Positions 1 to 8,500 of a DNA stretch of 64,000 nucleotides are shown in pieces (the stretch's first letter is position 1; the number at the start of each line of letters is the position of its first letter). This DNA comes from Leptospira biflexa serovar Patoc strain 'Patoc 1 (Paris)'. GTDB taxonomy: Bacteria; Spirochaetota; Leptospiria; Leptospirales; Leptospiraceae. The stretch spans positions 2,622,501-2,686,500 of the forward strand of contig NC_010602.1 in NCBI RefSeq assembly GCF_000017685.1. Reading direction: 5' to 3'. The position numbers and the translations under genes were made by a program. The notes beneath the pieces were generated by a model. That model worked only from the letters and a program-made list of their open reading frames with translations. It ran no database searches and was not told where the DNA came from.

Positions 1-170
<170 letters not shown>

Positions 171-179
171 ATATTACTC

Positions 180-192
180 TTGTTAAAGAATA
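180..192 (-). promoter_or_regulatory. boxA-like antitermination element in the 23S leader
   Basis: On the minus strand the 13-mer TATTCTTTAACAA lies about 10 nt upstream of the inferred mature 23S 5' end. It differs at two positions from the E. coli rRNA boxA TGCTCTTTAACAA, which recruits NusB/S10 for antitermination. A boxA is expected if this 23S gene is transcribed as its own unit. The function is inferred from position and sequence only. Confidence 0.5.
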
Positions 193-230
193 ACATTTCC
201 TAAAGTTTTTTTGTTCGTCTTTTTTGATGA

Positions 231-258
231 ACCATACATGACTCGGCGTCTGTATGGT
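231..258 (-). other. Hairpin in the 23S rRNA leader
   Basis: ACCATACA (231-238) and TGTATGGT (251-258) form a perfect 8 bp inverted repeat with a 12 nt loop. It lies between the candidate promoter and boxA. It could be a leader processing or folding element. No U-tract follows on the minus strand, so it does not look like a terminator. Confidence 0.45.
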
Positions 259-278
259 CCTCGGCGCATTGTTTGTTT

Positions 279-307
279 TCTTTACAATGTCGTATATATG
301 TTGTCAA
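279..307 (-). promoter_or_regulatory. Candidate promoter for the 23S rRNA gene
   Basis: The minus strand has a perfect -35 hexamer TTGACA (307-302). Seventeen bases later comes TAAAGA (284-279), a weak -10. Transcription would start near 270, giving a leader of about 100 nt that contains the hairpin and boxA before the 23S 5' end. The -10 matches the consensus poorly, so this is only a candidate. Confidence 0.35.
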
Positions 308-1342
308 AGAACGAATGTTTCCCTACAGACTAATCACCCAGGAGTATTCTCGTGGAAAATTAAAATGTCGGTTATTCGTTTTGCTTTCGCAAAGGAAGTT
401 CTTCCCCTTCCTCCGCACACAGTCGCCTGCATACTACCGGTTCCATGATTCGCTAAAGAATCATGCGGTAAAAACCAAAGTAATTTCAAAACCTAAGCAG
501 TCAACTCAGTTTTATAAAAAAGTTCGCAGTTCACAGAGCAGGATGGAATTTTTTTTGCGAGTTTTGGGTTTGGATTTCTGGTGTCATGGAATGGATTTAT
601 AACGCAATGAGACATAATTCGGTGATGGGCGTTATGTATGTAATGATTGCAAAAAGATGGACTAATCGGCGTTAATTGGCAGGCGGCACACCACCAAACA
701 AATGATAAATGGTATTCGTGTCCTTTTTGCGAAGAAAAATAACGCGACACAACACTATGATTGAACCTGAGTCCATTGTAACATAATGGCATCTAACTTT
801 GATTTGTTTTTTTGTTTATTTTGTAACAAGACGACTCTCTTTCGGTCGAAGATCCATTTTTACATACGTAAGAAAGTCTCAGAGCGGGAGGTTGAAATGC
901 CTTGGGTTTGGAATTGATGTGTTTCTAATGTAGTCGGAAATCCTGATTTGTATCCCCCTCTACCACCTGACGTCAAAAAGGTGAACTTGTTCGGATTATT
1001 TTTTTGTGAAGGTTCGTTTGTGGTGGGAAGTTTTCTGGTTCTGTGGTATATGGAAGTCATTGGGTGGCGGGTGGATTACCCCACCCAGTTCGATACGGGC
1101 GGGGATCTATACCTTTCCATTACTCCAAAATCCCCTTCCGAGTCAGTGATTCTATTTTTCACACCACCCTTTGAAAAGTTCCGATACAGCTCCAATGCTA
1201 AGAAAACCAAAAATGATTCAAACACATTCGAGGCGTATGCAAATAGACTGAATGCACGCTGACGTTGAAATAACCTGAAAATTCACTTGCAATTTCTTGA
1301 ATGAATGTAAGAATTTCAGAATTCCGATTAGGACTTTATTAT

Positions 1343-2371
1343 ATGAAAAAATTCCTTTTGATTGCCATTATTTCCATCTGTACATTCCCTTTATTTGCAA
1401 TCAACACAGTCATTTTAAAAAACGGGAAAACGATTAAAGGAAAAGTAACAAACCAAAACGAAAAAGGTCTTACTGTTCAAACAAACGAAGGGAACCAGAC
1501 CATAACCAAATCACAAATCCTAAAAGTAATTTATAAAGATGTCAGTGACCAAGAAGCAGAAAAGATTAGAATCGCAGAAGAAAAAAAACTAAAAGAGAAA
1601 GAAGAGAAAGAAAAAGCCAAACTTGAAAAAGAAAGACTAATCGCAGAAGCCAAAGAACAAAAACGTCTTGAAGAAGAAACAAAACTTGCTGAGAAAAAAA
1701 GATTAGAAGAAGAGAAATCAATAGAGACCCAAGCAGAAAAAGAAGCAAAAGCAGAGGCTGAATGGTTAGCGACTCGACAACTCGGACCATCACCTGCCTC
1801 AACCAAATGTGGAGGTCGTTTAGCATTAATTTGGCGATCAGCTGTTTTACCTGGCTGGGGGCAATACTGCGGTGGACAAACGACTTCCGCAGGAACCTTT
1901 GGTGTTTTATTTTTTGGCTCACTCTTTTATACTTTGGGCCCGCTTCGCACAGAAGAGAAAAATGCAAAAGCACATTACGATTCGATGGTTTTGTTGAACC
2001 AAATTGCAGGACCAAGTACCAGATTCAACGCACAGAACATAAGTTTGCCGATTGAGTTCGTTGGAGGTTTCATTGAAACTTCCATAGCAGAAGATCTCAT
2101 CGTCAAAAGTAAAAATAATGCTAAAGAATCGAATGTGAAGTTTTTAGCAGGTCTCGGAACTGTAGGAATTATTTATATCACCAATGTTGTTCATGCCTAC
2201 ATAATCGGTAAGGATCGTTATCCAGAAAGACCTGTTGTCCAATCCGGTGGAAAACAATTCAAAGAAGGTTGGGATTTCGAATCCAGTTGGGACAGACCAA
2301 CGACTGTGACTTCCTATCGACCTCAGATGAATTCCATTTATGCTGAAGTTCGTTATTCATTTCTATTTTAA
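1343..2371 (+). CDS. Exported coiled-coil membrane protein of unknown function
   Basis: Product not recognised. Translation from the ATG at 1343 gives 342 aa starting with a clear signal peptide (MKKFLLIAIISICTFPLFA); an upstream in-frame ATG at 1301 would bury that signal, so 1343 is preferred. A short beta-rich segment follows (about residues 20-65, containing KNGKTIKGKV), of the kind seen in small SH3-like export domains. A long Lys/Glu-rich coiled coil spans about residues 70-150. The C-terminal part has a motif LPGWGQYCGG resembling the DUF5683-type PGWGQ signature, then two hydrophobic stretches that could span the membrane. It is followed 9 nt later by a lipoprotein gene with its own strong ribosome binding site, so the two are probably co-transcribed. 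Confidence 0.8.
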   Translation: MKKFLLIAIISICTFPLFAINTVILKNGKTIKGKVTNQNEKGLTVQTNEGNQTITKSQILKVIYKDVSDQEAEKIRIAEEKKLKEKEEKEKAKLEKERLIAEAKEQKRLEEETKLAEKKRLEEEKSIETQAEKEAKAEAEWLATRQLGPSPASTKCGGRLALIWRSAVLPGWGQYCGGQTTSAGTFGVLFFGSLFYTLGPLRTEEKNAKAHYDSMVLLNQIAGPSTRFNAQNISLPIEFVGGFIETSIAEDLIVKSKNNAKESNVKFLAGLGTVGIIYITNVVHAYIIGKDRYPERPVVQSGGKQFKEGWDFESSWDRPTTVTSYRPQMNSIYAEVRYSFLF

Positions 2372-2380
2372 GGAGTTTGT

Positions 2381-4108
2381 ATGAACCGTATTGTTTTATT
2401 GATTTTACTTTCCATTTTGTCATTCCAATGCCGAATCTTCAAACCATCTAACCTTGACCCTACGGAAGATTTGGGATCCTTACAGTCTTTACTTCGATTT
2501 TTGGCTTTAGCGGATGCATATAATACACAAAGCCAAACCGTTTTATTTATGAAATTTGCAGATTCCAACGGAACACCATATGTGAATGGTATCATTGAAT
2601 ATTCTGTTTATAATGAAGCGGATGAGAATGGCATACAAATTTCTCCTTACGGAGAATCTGGCAATGTCCAATCATATACAGCAACATTAGATGCATCAGG
2701 TAGAGCCTTTATATTCTTCAGTGAAAGGGGAATTGCCAATATTATACTCAAAGATTCTTCCAATAATTTTGTCGGATCTGTTTCATTTCGAATTTACAAT
2801 GGTATCACCAAACAATCGTTTTCCATCTTAAGTCGAAATGGGGATGCTCAGTTTATTTTGGAAGATCTTGCAAATTACAGAAATCGATTGGCATCTTATG
2901 AATCCTTTGTACCCCTTGGTTCTGCGAATGGAAGGCAGTTTATATACTTACAGGTCCCAAGGACTTATTTCGGTATTAATGATTTTGTATCCGATGGATA
3001 CATTGCCTCCAGTGCCGATGGAGAAAATTACGACTTAGTGACAAAGATTGATGGCGTCACATTAGAAAGAAAAGTAACCTATGAAACTATATTAGAAATT
3101 TCCAAACCGGTATTTAATGGTTATGAGTATGTATTTTTCCTCTCAGAAGAGAAAAGAGACTACCCTACAATAGCAAATTACCAAAGTAATCGTAATTTAG
3201 CATTACGGATTTCTGCTTTTTTTCCACCGGCCGCAAGTTCTGTGACCAGTCTTTCATTAGACTCTAATCTCTTTTTATTTAGAGATACCAACTTTCCTTG
3301 GATGTATCCTGTATTTTACTTTGGGAATGGTCGGTATCTGATAACTCCCACGCTTTATACTGCAGTGGAAGTCACACCCATCCTCCTCCATTCTGATTTT
3401 TCAGTGAACCAAAATATGGTATCAGGGTTTAGTTGTAGCCTTGCGGATTCTACGAGAAATTCTGTTGGTTTTCAGCTTGTAACCATTGGTGGAACTGAAT
3501 ATCTGCAATGTCCCAATTCTAGTTTTCCCATTCCGTCTCAATCCATAGAAGTTCGAAGCATTAATGGGAATGGACTAGAAAATCGAGCCGTCACGTTTGA
3601 CGCGACACCACAAAGCTTTGATTCATACCCGATTTTTGTAAGAGGTAAATTTGTAGCTACATTTGGTGCTACTCCTATTGGTTATACTTTCAATTCTGAA
3701 AACTACTTATTATCTTCACCAACTTTAACAAGGAGTAGCACTCCAATTTCAGGTTTCACATCATTTCTTAACAATGGTAATACGAGCTCCATATTGAGAT
3801 CTGTGAAAAGTTCCGGGAACGCCGATTATTTTCTCCTTTCAACAGTTCCATCATTTGTAACTCCCACAATCGAAATCTTTCGTAGCACTGATGGGTTATC
3901 CAGTGTGAGTCCAATTCCATCACTTCCAAGTTTGTATAGCACCTCCATTTCCAATCCTGAACAAATCCAATCGGCAAATGGAAAGTTAAACTACAGTTAT
4001 TCGATTTCGGCAGGTATCGGAATTGGTTCTTTGCCAGTGTATCTGACGTATTTCACTCGTGATGACGGAACTTGGGAAGACCTACCGAAACTCATCAAAA
4101 TTAGATAA
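2381..4108 (+). CDS. Putative lipoprotein of unknown function
   Basis: 575 aa. The N-terminus MNRIVLLILLSILSFQC is a lipoprotein signal with Cys17 as the likely lipidated residue; the residues before the Cys (S-F-Q) are loose, as is usual for spirochaetal lipoboxes. AAGGAG lies at a good distance before the ATG. The mature part is rich in Ser, Asn, Tyr and aromatic residues, with no repeat or catalytic motif I can name; composition suggests beta structure. It probably sits in the outer membrane or periplasm. It is likely co-transcribed with the preceding coiled-coil gene. Confidence 0.8.
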   Translation: MNRIVLLILLSILSFQCRIFKPSNLDPTEDLGSLQSLLRFLALADAYNTQSQTVLFMKFADSNGTPYVNGIIEYSVYNEADENGIQISPYGESGNVQSYTATLDASGRAFIFFSERGIANIILKDSSNNFVGSVSFRIYNGITKQSFSILSRNGDAQFILEDLANYRNRLASYESFVPLGSANGRQFIYLQVPRTYFGINDFVSDGYIASSADGENYDLVTKIDGVTLERKVTYETILEISKPVFNGYEYVFFLSEEKRDYPTIANYQSNRNLALRISAFFPPAASSVTSLSLDSNLFLFRDTNFPWMYPVFYFGNGRYLITPTLYTAVEVTPILLHSDFSVNQNMVSGFSCSLADSTRNSVGFQLVTIGGTEYLQCPNSSFPIPSQSIEVRSINGNGLENRAVTFDATPQSFDSYPIFVRGKFVATFGATPIGYTFNSENYLLSSPTLTRSSTPISGFTSFLNNGNTSSILRSVKSSGNADYFLLSTVPSFVTPTIEIFRSTDGLSSVSPIPSLPSLYSTSISNPEQIQSANGKLNYSYSISAGIGIGSLPVYLTYFTRDDGTWEDLPKLIKIR

Positions 4109-4164
4109 ATGAAGGTGAATGAAAACAAGGAAATCTCGAACAATGTTTAAATTGATAAAAGATC

Positions 4165-4197
4165 CGAATCCATTTTATTTACGCAGATTCGAATGCT
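4165..4197 (+). terminator. Weak candidate terminator after the lipoprotein gene
   Basis: CGAATC (4165-4170) and GATTCG (4186-4191) form a 6 bp stem, followed shortly by a short T-run (GCTTTTT). It lies in the 137 nt gap between two convergent genes, where a terminator is expected. The stem is short, so confidence is low. Confidence 0.3.
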
Positions 4198-4245
4198 TTT
4201 TCGATAGAAATTGAAATAATTATCTTTATGAATTCAAATGGAATG

Positions 4246-5160
4246 TCACTTGCTAGCGAGGCGGTATTCCTTTAAAAAAATCTCTATGTGGCCATCATAT
4301 TCCTCAGTTAAGATTTTTTTTTCGTCTTTTAAAACAAAAGAGTCTTCATAATAGAAAATCTTTTTGAATTTTGTTTTTAGATTTTGAAAAATAAGTTCGG
4401 ATCCACTTGGATCTATTGTTTTCTCATTTTTGTCATGCAGTAACAAAACTGGTTTCGTGATGAATTTTGCTGTATTGAGTGGTGATACGTCATTCACAAG
4501 TAAGTCCCCCCGTAATTCAGCAATTGATAAACTGAGAGGCGTTATGAATCGAATCATCCGAGAATAGGCAATCGAATAAGATTGTTCGACATAAGAACGC
4601 ATGTCTTTGAAAGAAGTATCGGCAATGATAAATCCGTAATCGAATTGGCCATCCGCAAATTGTAACGCTGTGGCGGCACCTAAGTTCACTCCAAAGATTC
4701 CGATCCGATCTTCTGGTGTATTGTCAATTTCAGAGAAGTATTCCACTGCTCTTTCCAAATCCATTTTTTCATGGTATCCAAAAGTAGAATATTTTCCATC
4801 ACTCTCCCCATGAGCACGGGCATCATACATAAAAAGACTGCAACCACGTTTCCAAAAACTAGGTGCGTAAGATAACATTTGCATTTTTGATTCTGAAAAT
4901 CCGTGGAGTAGAATCATACCACAATTTTGTTTTTTAGAATGTTTAAAATACCAACCCCTGAGTCGTAAGGTTCCATTTTGGAAACGAATTGTTTCAGGCT
5001 CAGGTAAACTATAATCCTGGAACGATATATGATTTTTGTCTTTGCCTTCGTCTACTTGACTAAGAAGAGTCGGAGTCAAAATAAATGCAGAAAAATAAAT
5101 GGAAGCAACTAGCAGGATCAAGGTGATGATAAGAAGGAATAAACTGAGAGGTTTTTTCAT
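4246..5160 (-). CDS. Alpha/beta hydrolase-fold protein, membrane anchored, nucleophile apparently replaced
   Basis: 304 aa. An N-terminal hydrophobic segment (about residues 7-29) looks like an uncleaved anchor, so the domain would be periplasmic. The fold is shown by LLHGFSESK (oxyanion loop), YDARAHGESDG, and the DRIGIFG strand leading to the nucleophile elbow. The elbow reads G-V-N-L-G-A-A where the family has G-x-S-x-G: the codon is AAC (Asn), so the catalytic Ser is missing. Later elements resemble the family: ADTSFKDM, an acid region around LLHDKNEKTIDP, and a C-terminal DGHIEIF that could supply the His. It is either a pseudo-hydrolase or uses another mechanism. It is divergent from the next gene. 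Confidence 0.75.
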   Translation of the reverse strand: MKKPLSLFLLIITLILLVASIYFSAFILTPTLLSQVDEGKDKNHISFQDYSLPEPETIRFQNGTLRLRGWYFKHSKKQNCGMILLHGFSESKMQMLSYAPSFWKRGCSLFMYDARAHGESDGKYSTFGYHEKMDLERAVEYFSEIDNTPEDRIGIFGVNLGAATALQFADGQFDYGFIIADTSFKDMRSYVEQSYSIAYSRMIRFITPLSLSIAELRGDLLVNDVSPLNTAKFITKPVLLLHDKNEKTIDPSGSELIFQNLKTKFKKIFYYEDSFVLKDEKKILTEEYDGHIEIFLKEYRLASK

Positions 5161-5287
5161 GAATGAGGACCTAGTAGGAAAATCTAGGAACAGAGGAAAG
5201 TGGAAAGCGAATTTTTCAAAATCTCCTAAATTAGCCCGAAAAAGAATTGCTCTCTTTCCAACATTACTTTCCTCTTTAAGGAAATCT

Positions 5288-5905
5288 ATGAAACATTATT
5301 TAGCGTTTTTCTCTCTCATATTAGCCGTAATTTCCGGCAACTGTCGAACAATGGATGCTGCCATCCAATACCCAGAATCTGGAAAATCCAACTTAGGAAT
5401 CACGAAAGTAGCAGTACTTGTTTTCGATATAGAAGAGGCCAAATGGGGAGATGAATTCACCGACGCGGTCTCTCTACAAATTGCAAAATCACTACCATTT
5501 AAGGTCATCGAAAGGGAACAACTTTCCAAAGTTGTCAATGAACAAAGTTTTTCGAAAACAGGGATCATTGACACACAAACAGCAGTTAGACTAGGGAAAG
5601 TATTGGGAGTGGATGCTTTGGTTTTTGGCCGAGGATCTGCTCTAAAGAAATTCGATGAAAAGGGCAAATTAATCCCCAATTTAGTTGATACGGTTTCTCT
5701 CAAGATTGTACACATCGAATCTGGCCATGTCATTGTCAATGCGAGGAAAAAACCTGGTGCCGATTGGACAATGGCACGCCTCCTTCAATATAGCCTTGGC
5801 CTTGGTTTGATTTGGAGTCGCGAAGATATTTTGATTGCGACAAGTCAATATGACTTTGTGGCAGAAAGTTTAGTCGATCGGATTGTGAGTGAATTAAAAA
5901 AATAA
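5288..5905 (+). CDS. CsgG-like lipoprotein
   Basis: 205 aa from the ATG at 5288, which follows AAGGA and begins a lipoprotein signal MKHYLAFFSLILAVISGNC with Cys19. The open frame extends to 5099, but the longer version would overlap the divergent hydrolase start and hide the signal. The mature domain resembles the CsgG/curli-assembly fold: KVAVLVFDIEE, then FKVIEREQLSKVVNEQ, then ARLGKVLGVDALVFG-like spacing (here VRLGKVLGVDALVFGRG). These are the hallmark of periplasm-facing CsgG-related lipoproteins. No curli genes are nearby, so a role in secretion is not implied. Confidence 0.8.
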   Translation: MKHYLAFFSLILAVISGNCRTMDAAIQYPESGKSNLGITKVAVLVFDIEEAKWGDEFTDAVSLQIAKSLPFKVIEREQLSKVVNEQSFSKTGIIDTQTAVRLGKVLGVDALVFGRGSALKKFDEKGKLIPNLVDTVSLKIVHIESGHVIVNARKKPGADWTMARLLQYSLGLGLIWSREDILIATSQYDFVAESLVDRIVSELKK

Positions 5906-5971
5906 GTCACTCAAATCATATAGTTTGAAAATTTCATTAGATCAATATAAATTATCAATAAGGAGTCTAGA

Positions 5972-6442
5972 ATGAAAATTAACATTGGAATTCCAGAAGA
6001 AGAAAGAAGTGCCATTTCCGAGTCATTAAAAAAACTATTAGCAGATACGTACACTTTGTACCAAAAAACACATAGTTACCATTGGAATGTAACGGGACCA
6101 ATGTTCCAAACATTACACCTACTCTTTATGACCCAATACACAGAACTTTGGAATGCCATAGACCCGATTGCAGAACGAATTCGTTCCCTTGGGTATTATG
6201 CACCGATGGGCGGTTGGGAGTTTGCCAAGTATTCCAGTATCACAGAAGACAAAGAAGTACCCAAAGCCAAAGAAATGATCCAACATTTAGTCGAAGGGAA
6301 CGAAGCTGTGATCCGTACCGCACGCGCCGCCTATGCACCAGCCGAAAAGGGAAATGACCAAGCGACCTTGGATCTTTTAACACAAAGATTGGATGTACAT
6401 GAAAAAACCGCTTGGATGTTACGTTCGCTACTAGAAGAGTAA
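5972..6442 (+). CDS. dps: Dps-family ferritin-like DNA-binding/iron-storage protein
   Basis: 156 aa, the usual Dps length, with AAGGAG before the ATG. The family signature is clear: [18 protein letters not shown] near residues 32-49, then [19 protein letters not shown] (about 56-74). The His, Asp and Glu of the intersubunit ferroxidase site are present. Dps proteins form dodecamers that oxidise Fe(II) with hydrogen peroxide, store the iron and protect DNA. The N-terminus is short, without the Lys-rich DNA-binding tail of E. coli Dps. The upstream gap is AT-rich, but I do not see a convincing PerR or Fur box. Confidence 0.93.
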   Translation: MKINIGIPEEERSAISESLKKLLADTYTLYQKTHSYHWNVTGPMFQTLHLLFMTQYTELWNAIDPIAERIRSLGYYAPMGGWEFAKYSSITEDKEVPKAKEMIQHLVEGNEAVIRTARAAYAPAEKGNDQATLDLLTQRLDVHEKTAWMLRSLLEE

Positions 6443-6476
6443 TCTAAATAGTATTGGTTGGTCATTGCGAAGGAAG

Positions 6477-7274
6477 TTAAGTGAATTCACTTTGTAACCA
6501 CTTCCCAAGTTGATCCAAATATTCTTTTTGGTGGGTAAAATGAATGTAATGCCCACCTCCTTTGATTCTGACCTTTTGATTCTTATCAAAAAACCGATCC
6601 ATCAGGCTGAAATCTGACTCTCGAATGTAATCTGATTCTCCACCTAATAAAAACAAGGTTGGAGTTTCGGACGTTTGATCAAAAGTAAATACATCTTCAA
6701 ACACTCTCCTTGCATGGTTTAGACCATCAACATTCAATTTCCAATGGTAAGATCCATCTTCCTTACGTTCCAAACTCATTTGCAAAAATTGGCGGATAAA
6801 ACTATCCGAGACGAATTTTGCCATTTCCTGGTCGATTTCGGTACGTGAGGAAAACCCAACGAGAGGGAATGACATAGAAGCGATTTCATTGTCATAAGCG
6901 AAAGGATAAGACCTTGGCGCGATATCTTGGATGATGAGTTCTTGAAGTAAACCAGGGTGGGTCAAATCAAAGTACATGGCGACTAATCCACCCATTGAGT
7001 GGCCAAGTAAAACGGGTTTTTGGATTTGATGTGTCAGAATGAATTCTTCTAGATCACCTGCCATCACTTGGATGGAATGTTCTGCGCTATGTGGTGAATC
7101 TCCATGGTTCCTTTGGTCCAAAGTATACACATTCCCAAATTCGGATAAAAACTTTCCAACAGTCACCCAGTTTTTCGAAGAACCAAATAACCCATGTAAA
7201 ATGATAATATCTCCAATTGATTTTTTATTTGAATCTTGATTTAGAAATGGGTAGAGTTTGTAACTTAATTTCAC
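6477..7274 (-). CDS. Alpha/beta hydrolase (YbfF/ABHD11-like esterase)
   Basis: 265 aa, cytoplasmic, no signal. It has an intact catalytic set: LHGLFGSSKNW (oxyanion region), DQRNHGDSPHS, the nucleophile elbow GHSMGG, an acidic residue in the LFLLGGESDYI segment, and a C-terminal GGGHYIHF giving the His. LHGLFGSSKNW and DQRNHGDS are characteristic of the YbfF/ABHD11 esterase group, which acts on short acyl esters or acyl-CoAs; the substrate here is unknown. It is convergent with dps, with a 34 nt gap, and about 35 nt from the upstream gene. Confidence 0.88.
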   Translation of the reverse strand: MKLSYKLYPFLNQDSNKKSIGDIIILHGLFGSSKNWVTVGKFLSEFGNVYTLDQRNHGDSPHSAEHSIQVMAGDLEEFILTHQIQKPVLLGHSMGGLVAMYFDLTHPGLLQELIIQDIAPRSYPFAYDNEIASMSFPLVGFSSRTEIDQEMAKFVSDSFIRQFLQMSLERKEDGSYHWKLNVDGLNHARRVFEDVFTFDQTSETPTLFLLGGESDYIRESDFSLMDRFFDKNQKVRIKGGGHYIHFTHQKEYLDQLGKWLQSEFT

Positions 7275-7308
7275 AGAAACTTCCTGCTAAATTATTTTCA
7301 GTTTTCGA

Positions 7309-8331
7309 TTACCGAATACATTCTTTCTTAAGGATTTGCAAATGAGGCAGGATTTGTTTTTTTTCTCTTGGACCGATCTCAGACGCATACCGAATCATTT
7401 GGTTGATTTCAGATTTAATTCCTTCACTCACTGGTTGGAAACATGGAATTGAATCTGGATCCTTTGTCATAGATCCAAGTTCTTTTACCAAATCTTTGGT
7501 ATAAAGCGAAACATAGTTTCCTGTGGGGAATAGATACAAATATCGCAATTTTCCTTTTCGTAACTCTTCCAATCGGCAACGTAAATCCACTCCGCAATCA
7601 ACTAAGGGAAGACTCTCCGTAGCAAGATAACCTGCATAATCCGAATGTTTTGTTTTAGGGTACGATTCCAATAACTTCCAAAAATAATTTGAGTCCACAT
7701 AGTATTTCCCGGATGTATAATCGTATAATAATTTTGTTTGGTGGTGTTTTAGAAATTCTAAGGTGGCAGGATCATTGTCAGGTTTGATCCCTTTTTCATT
7801 CATTAAATCCACGGTTTTTTTTAAGAAAAATCCTGCTTTGGCACGAATGAAGATAAACTCATCCCCTGTGAATTTTCCAGTGGAAGAAATGGTGAAAATT
7901 GAATCAGTTATCTCTTGTTTTGCTAAAAAATCAACCTGTTTCGATAAAATCATTCGTTCGGCTTCAAAGAGTAATGTGGATAAGTATTGTTTCGGAGGAA
8001 CAGAACGAACAACGGAACGTTTGATAAATCCGGAAAGTCCATCGTTCAATTTCACAGGGATCCAATCTTCTTTTGGACTCTCTAATGAATTTTTATCGTA
8101 TTGAACAGGCTCTCCAAATTTTAATTTTCGTAACACATCACTTTTCTCGTCAGCAAACAGGTGCAAGTTGAGACCTACAACAGGAATCACAATCTCTGAA
8201 TGTGAATCACGTTTGATTAATTCCGATGGTTTTGTTTGTTTTTGTTTTTCTTGGAGAGTCGGTGCAGAATCTAGTGTCGAGATTGAGAAAAAAACAACGA
8301 ACAGTAGATACAGTAAAACTTGTTTCTCCAT
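7309..8331 (-). CDS. Exported SH3-domain protein of unknown function
   Basis: 340 aa from the chosen ATG. That start gives a signal-peptide-like N-terminus (MEKQVLLYLLFVVFFSISTLDSA). In-frame ATGs also exist at 8343, 8358, 8382 and 8499; the last is 2 nt after the aspC stop, so translational coupling with a longer product is possible, and none has a good ribosome binding site. After the signal comes a bacterial SH3-like segment (GLNLHLFADEKSDVLRKLKFG, then DWIPVKLNDGLSGFIKRS). The rest is a helical region with four Cys and no motif I recognise. It is probably periplasmic. Confidence 0.7.
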   Translation of the reverse strand: MEKQVLLYLLFVVFFSISTLDSAPTLQEKQKQTKPSELIKRDSHSEIVIPVVGLNLHLFADEKSDVLRKLKFGEPVQYDKNSLESPKEDWIPVKLNDGLSGFIKRSVVRSVPPKQYLSTLLFEAERMILSKQVDFLAKQEITDSIFTISSTGKFTGDEFIFIRAKAGFFLKKTVDLMNEKGIKPDNDPATLEFLKHHQTKLLYDYTSGKYYVDSNYFWKLLESYPKTKHSDYAGYLATESLPLVDCGVDLRCRLEELRKGKLRYLYLFPTGNYVSLYTKDLVKELGSMTKDPDSIPCFQPVSEGIKSEINQMIRYASEIGPREKKQILPHLQILKKECIR

Positions 8332-8500
8332 AAATTGATTCATAAATCTATGACCCATATCCACAAAAAAAATCCTGCGCATATTCCAGAAGTTGAATCC
8401 TCTCTTCTGCGAATTCCAATCATATCTATATGATCGCCACAATTTTTCCGTGAACTTTGCCCCTCTACCAAGATATTTCAGTAAAGGGACAGGTTTCATT

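Larger units (their letters stand above)
171..1342. other. Gene-free stretch between 23S rRNA and the first CDS
   Basis: About 1.17 kb between divergent transcription units. Several short open frames exist, but none has a good ribosome binding site, a recognisable domain or a plausible composition. Visible structure, apart from the 23S leader, is as follows. A hairpin at 435-470 has CATGATTC/GAATCATG extended by TACCG/CGGTA across a 4 nt bulge. An inverted repeat TGGGTGG (1061-1067) / CCACCCA (1081-1087) is followed by a G-rich segment near 1096-1108. I find no tRNA. The stretch may hold a degenerate repeat or a small RNA, but the sequence alone does not show it. Confidence 0.5.

Noticed and set aside
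435..470. Rho-independent terminator
   Set aside because: The hairpin is good, but no U-tract follows on either strand in the transcribed direction.
1081..1110. tRNA-like T-loop (GTTCGATAC)
   Set aside because: The flanking stem has mismatches and no acceptor, D or anticodon arms can be built around it.
254..1262. Several short open frames in the gene-free stretch beside 23S
   Set aside because: No ribosome binding sites, no recognisable domains, atypical composition and mutual overlap on both strands.
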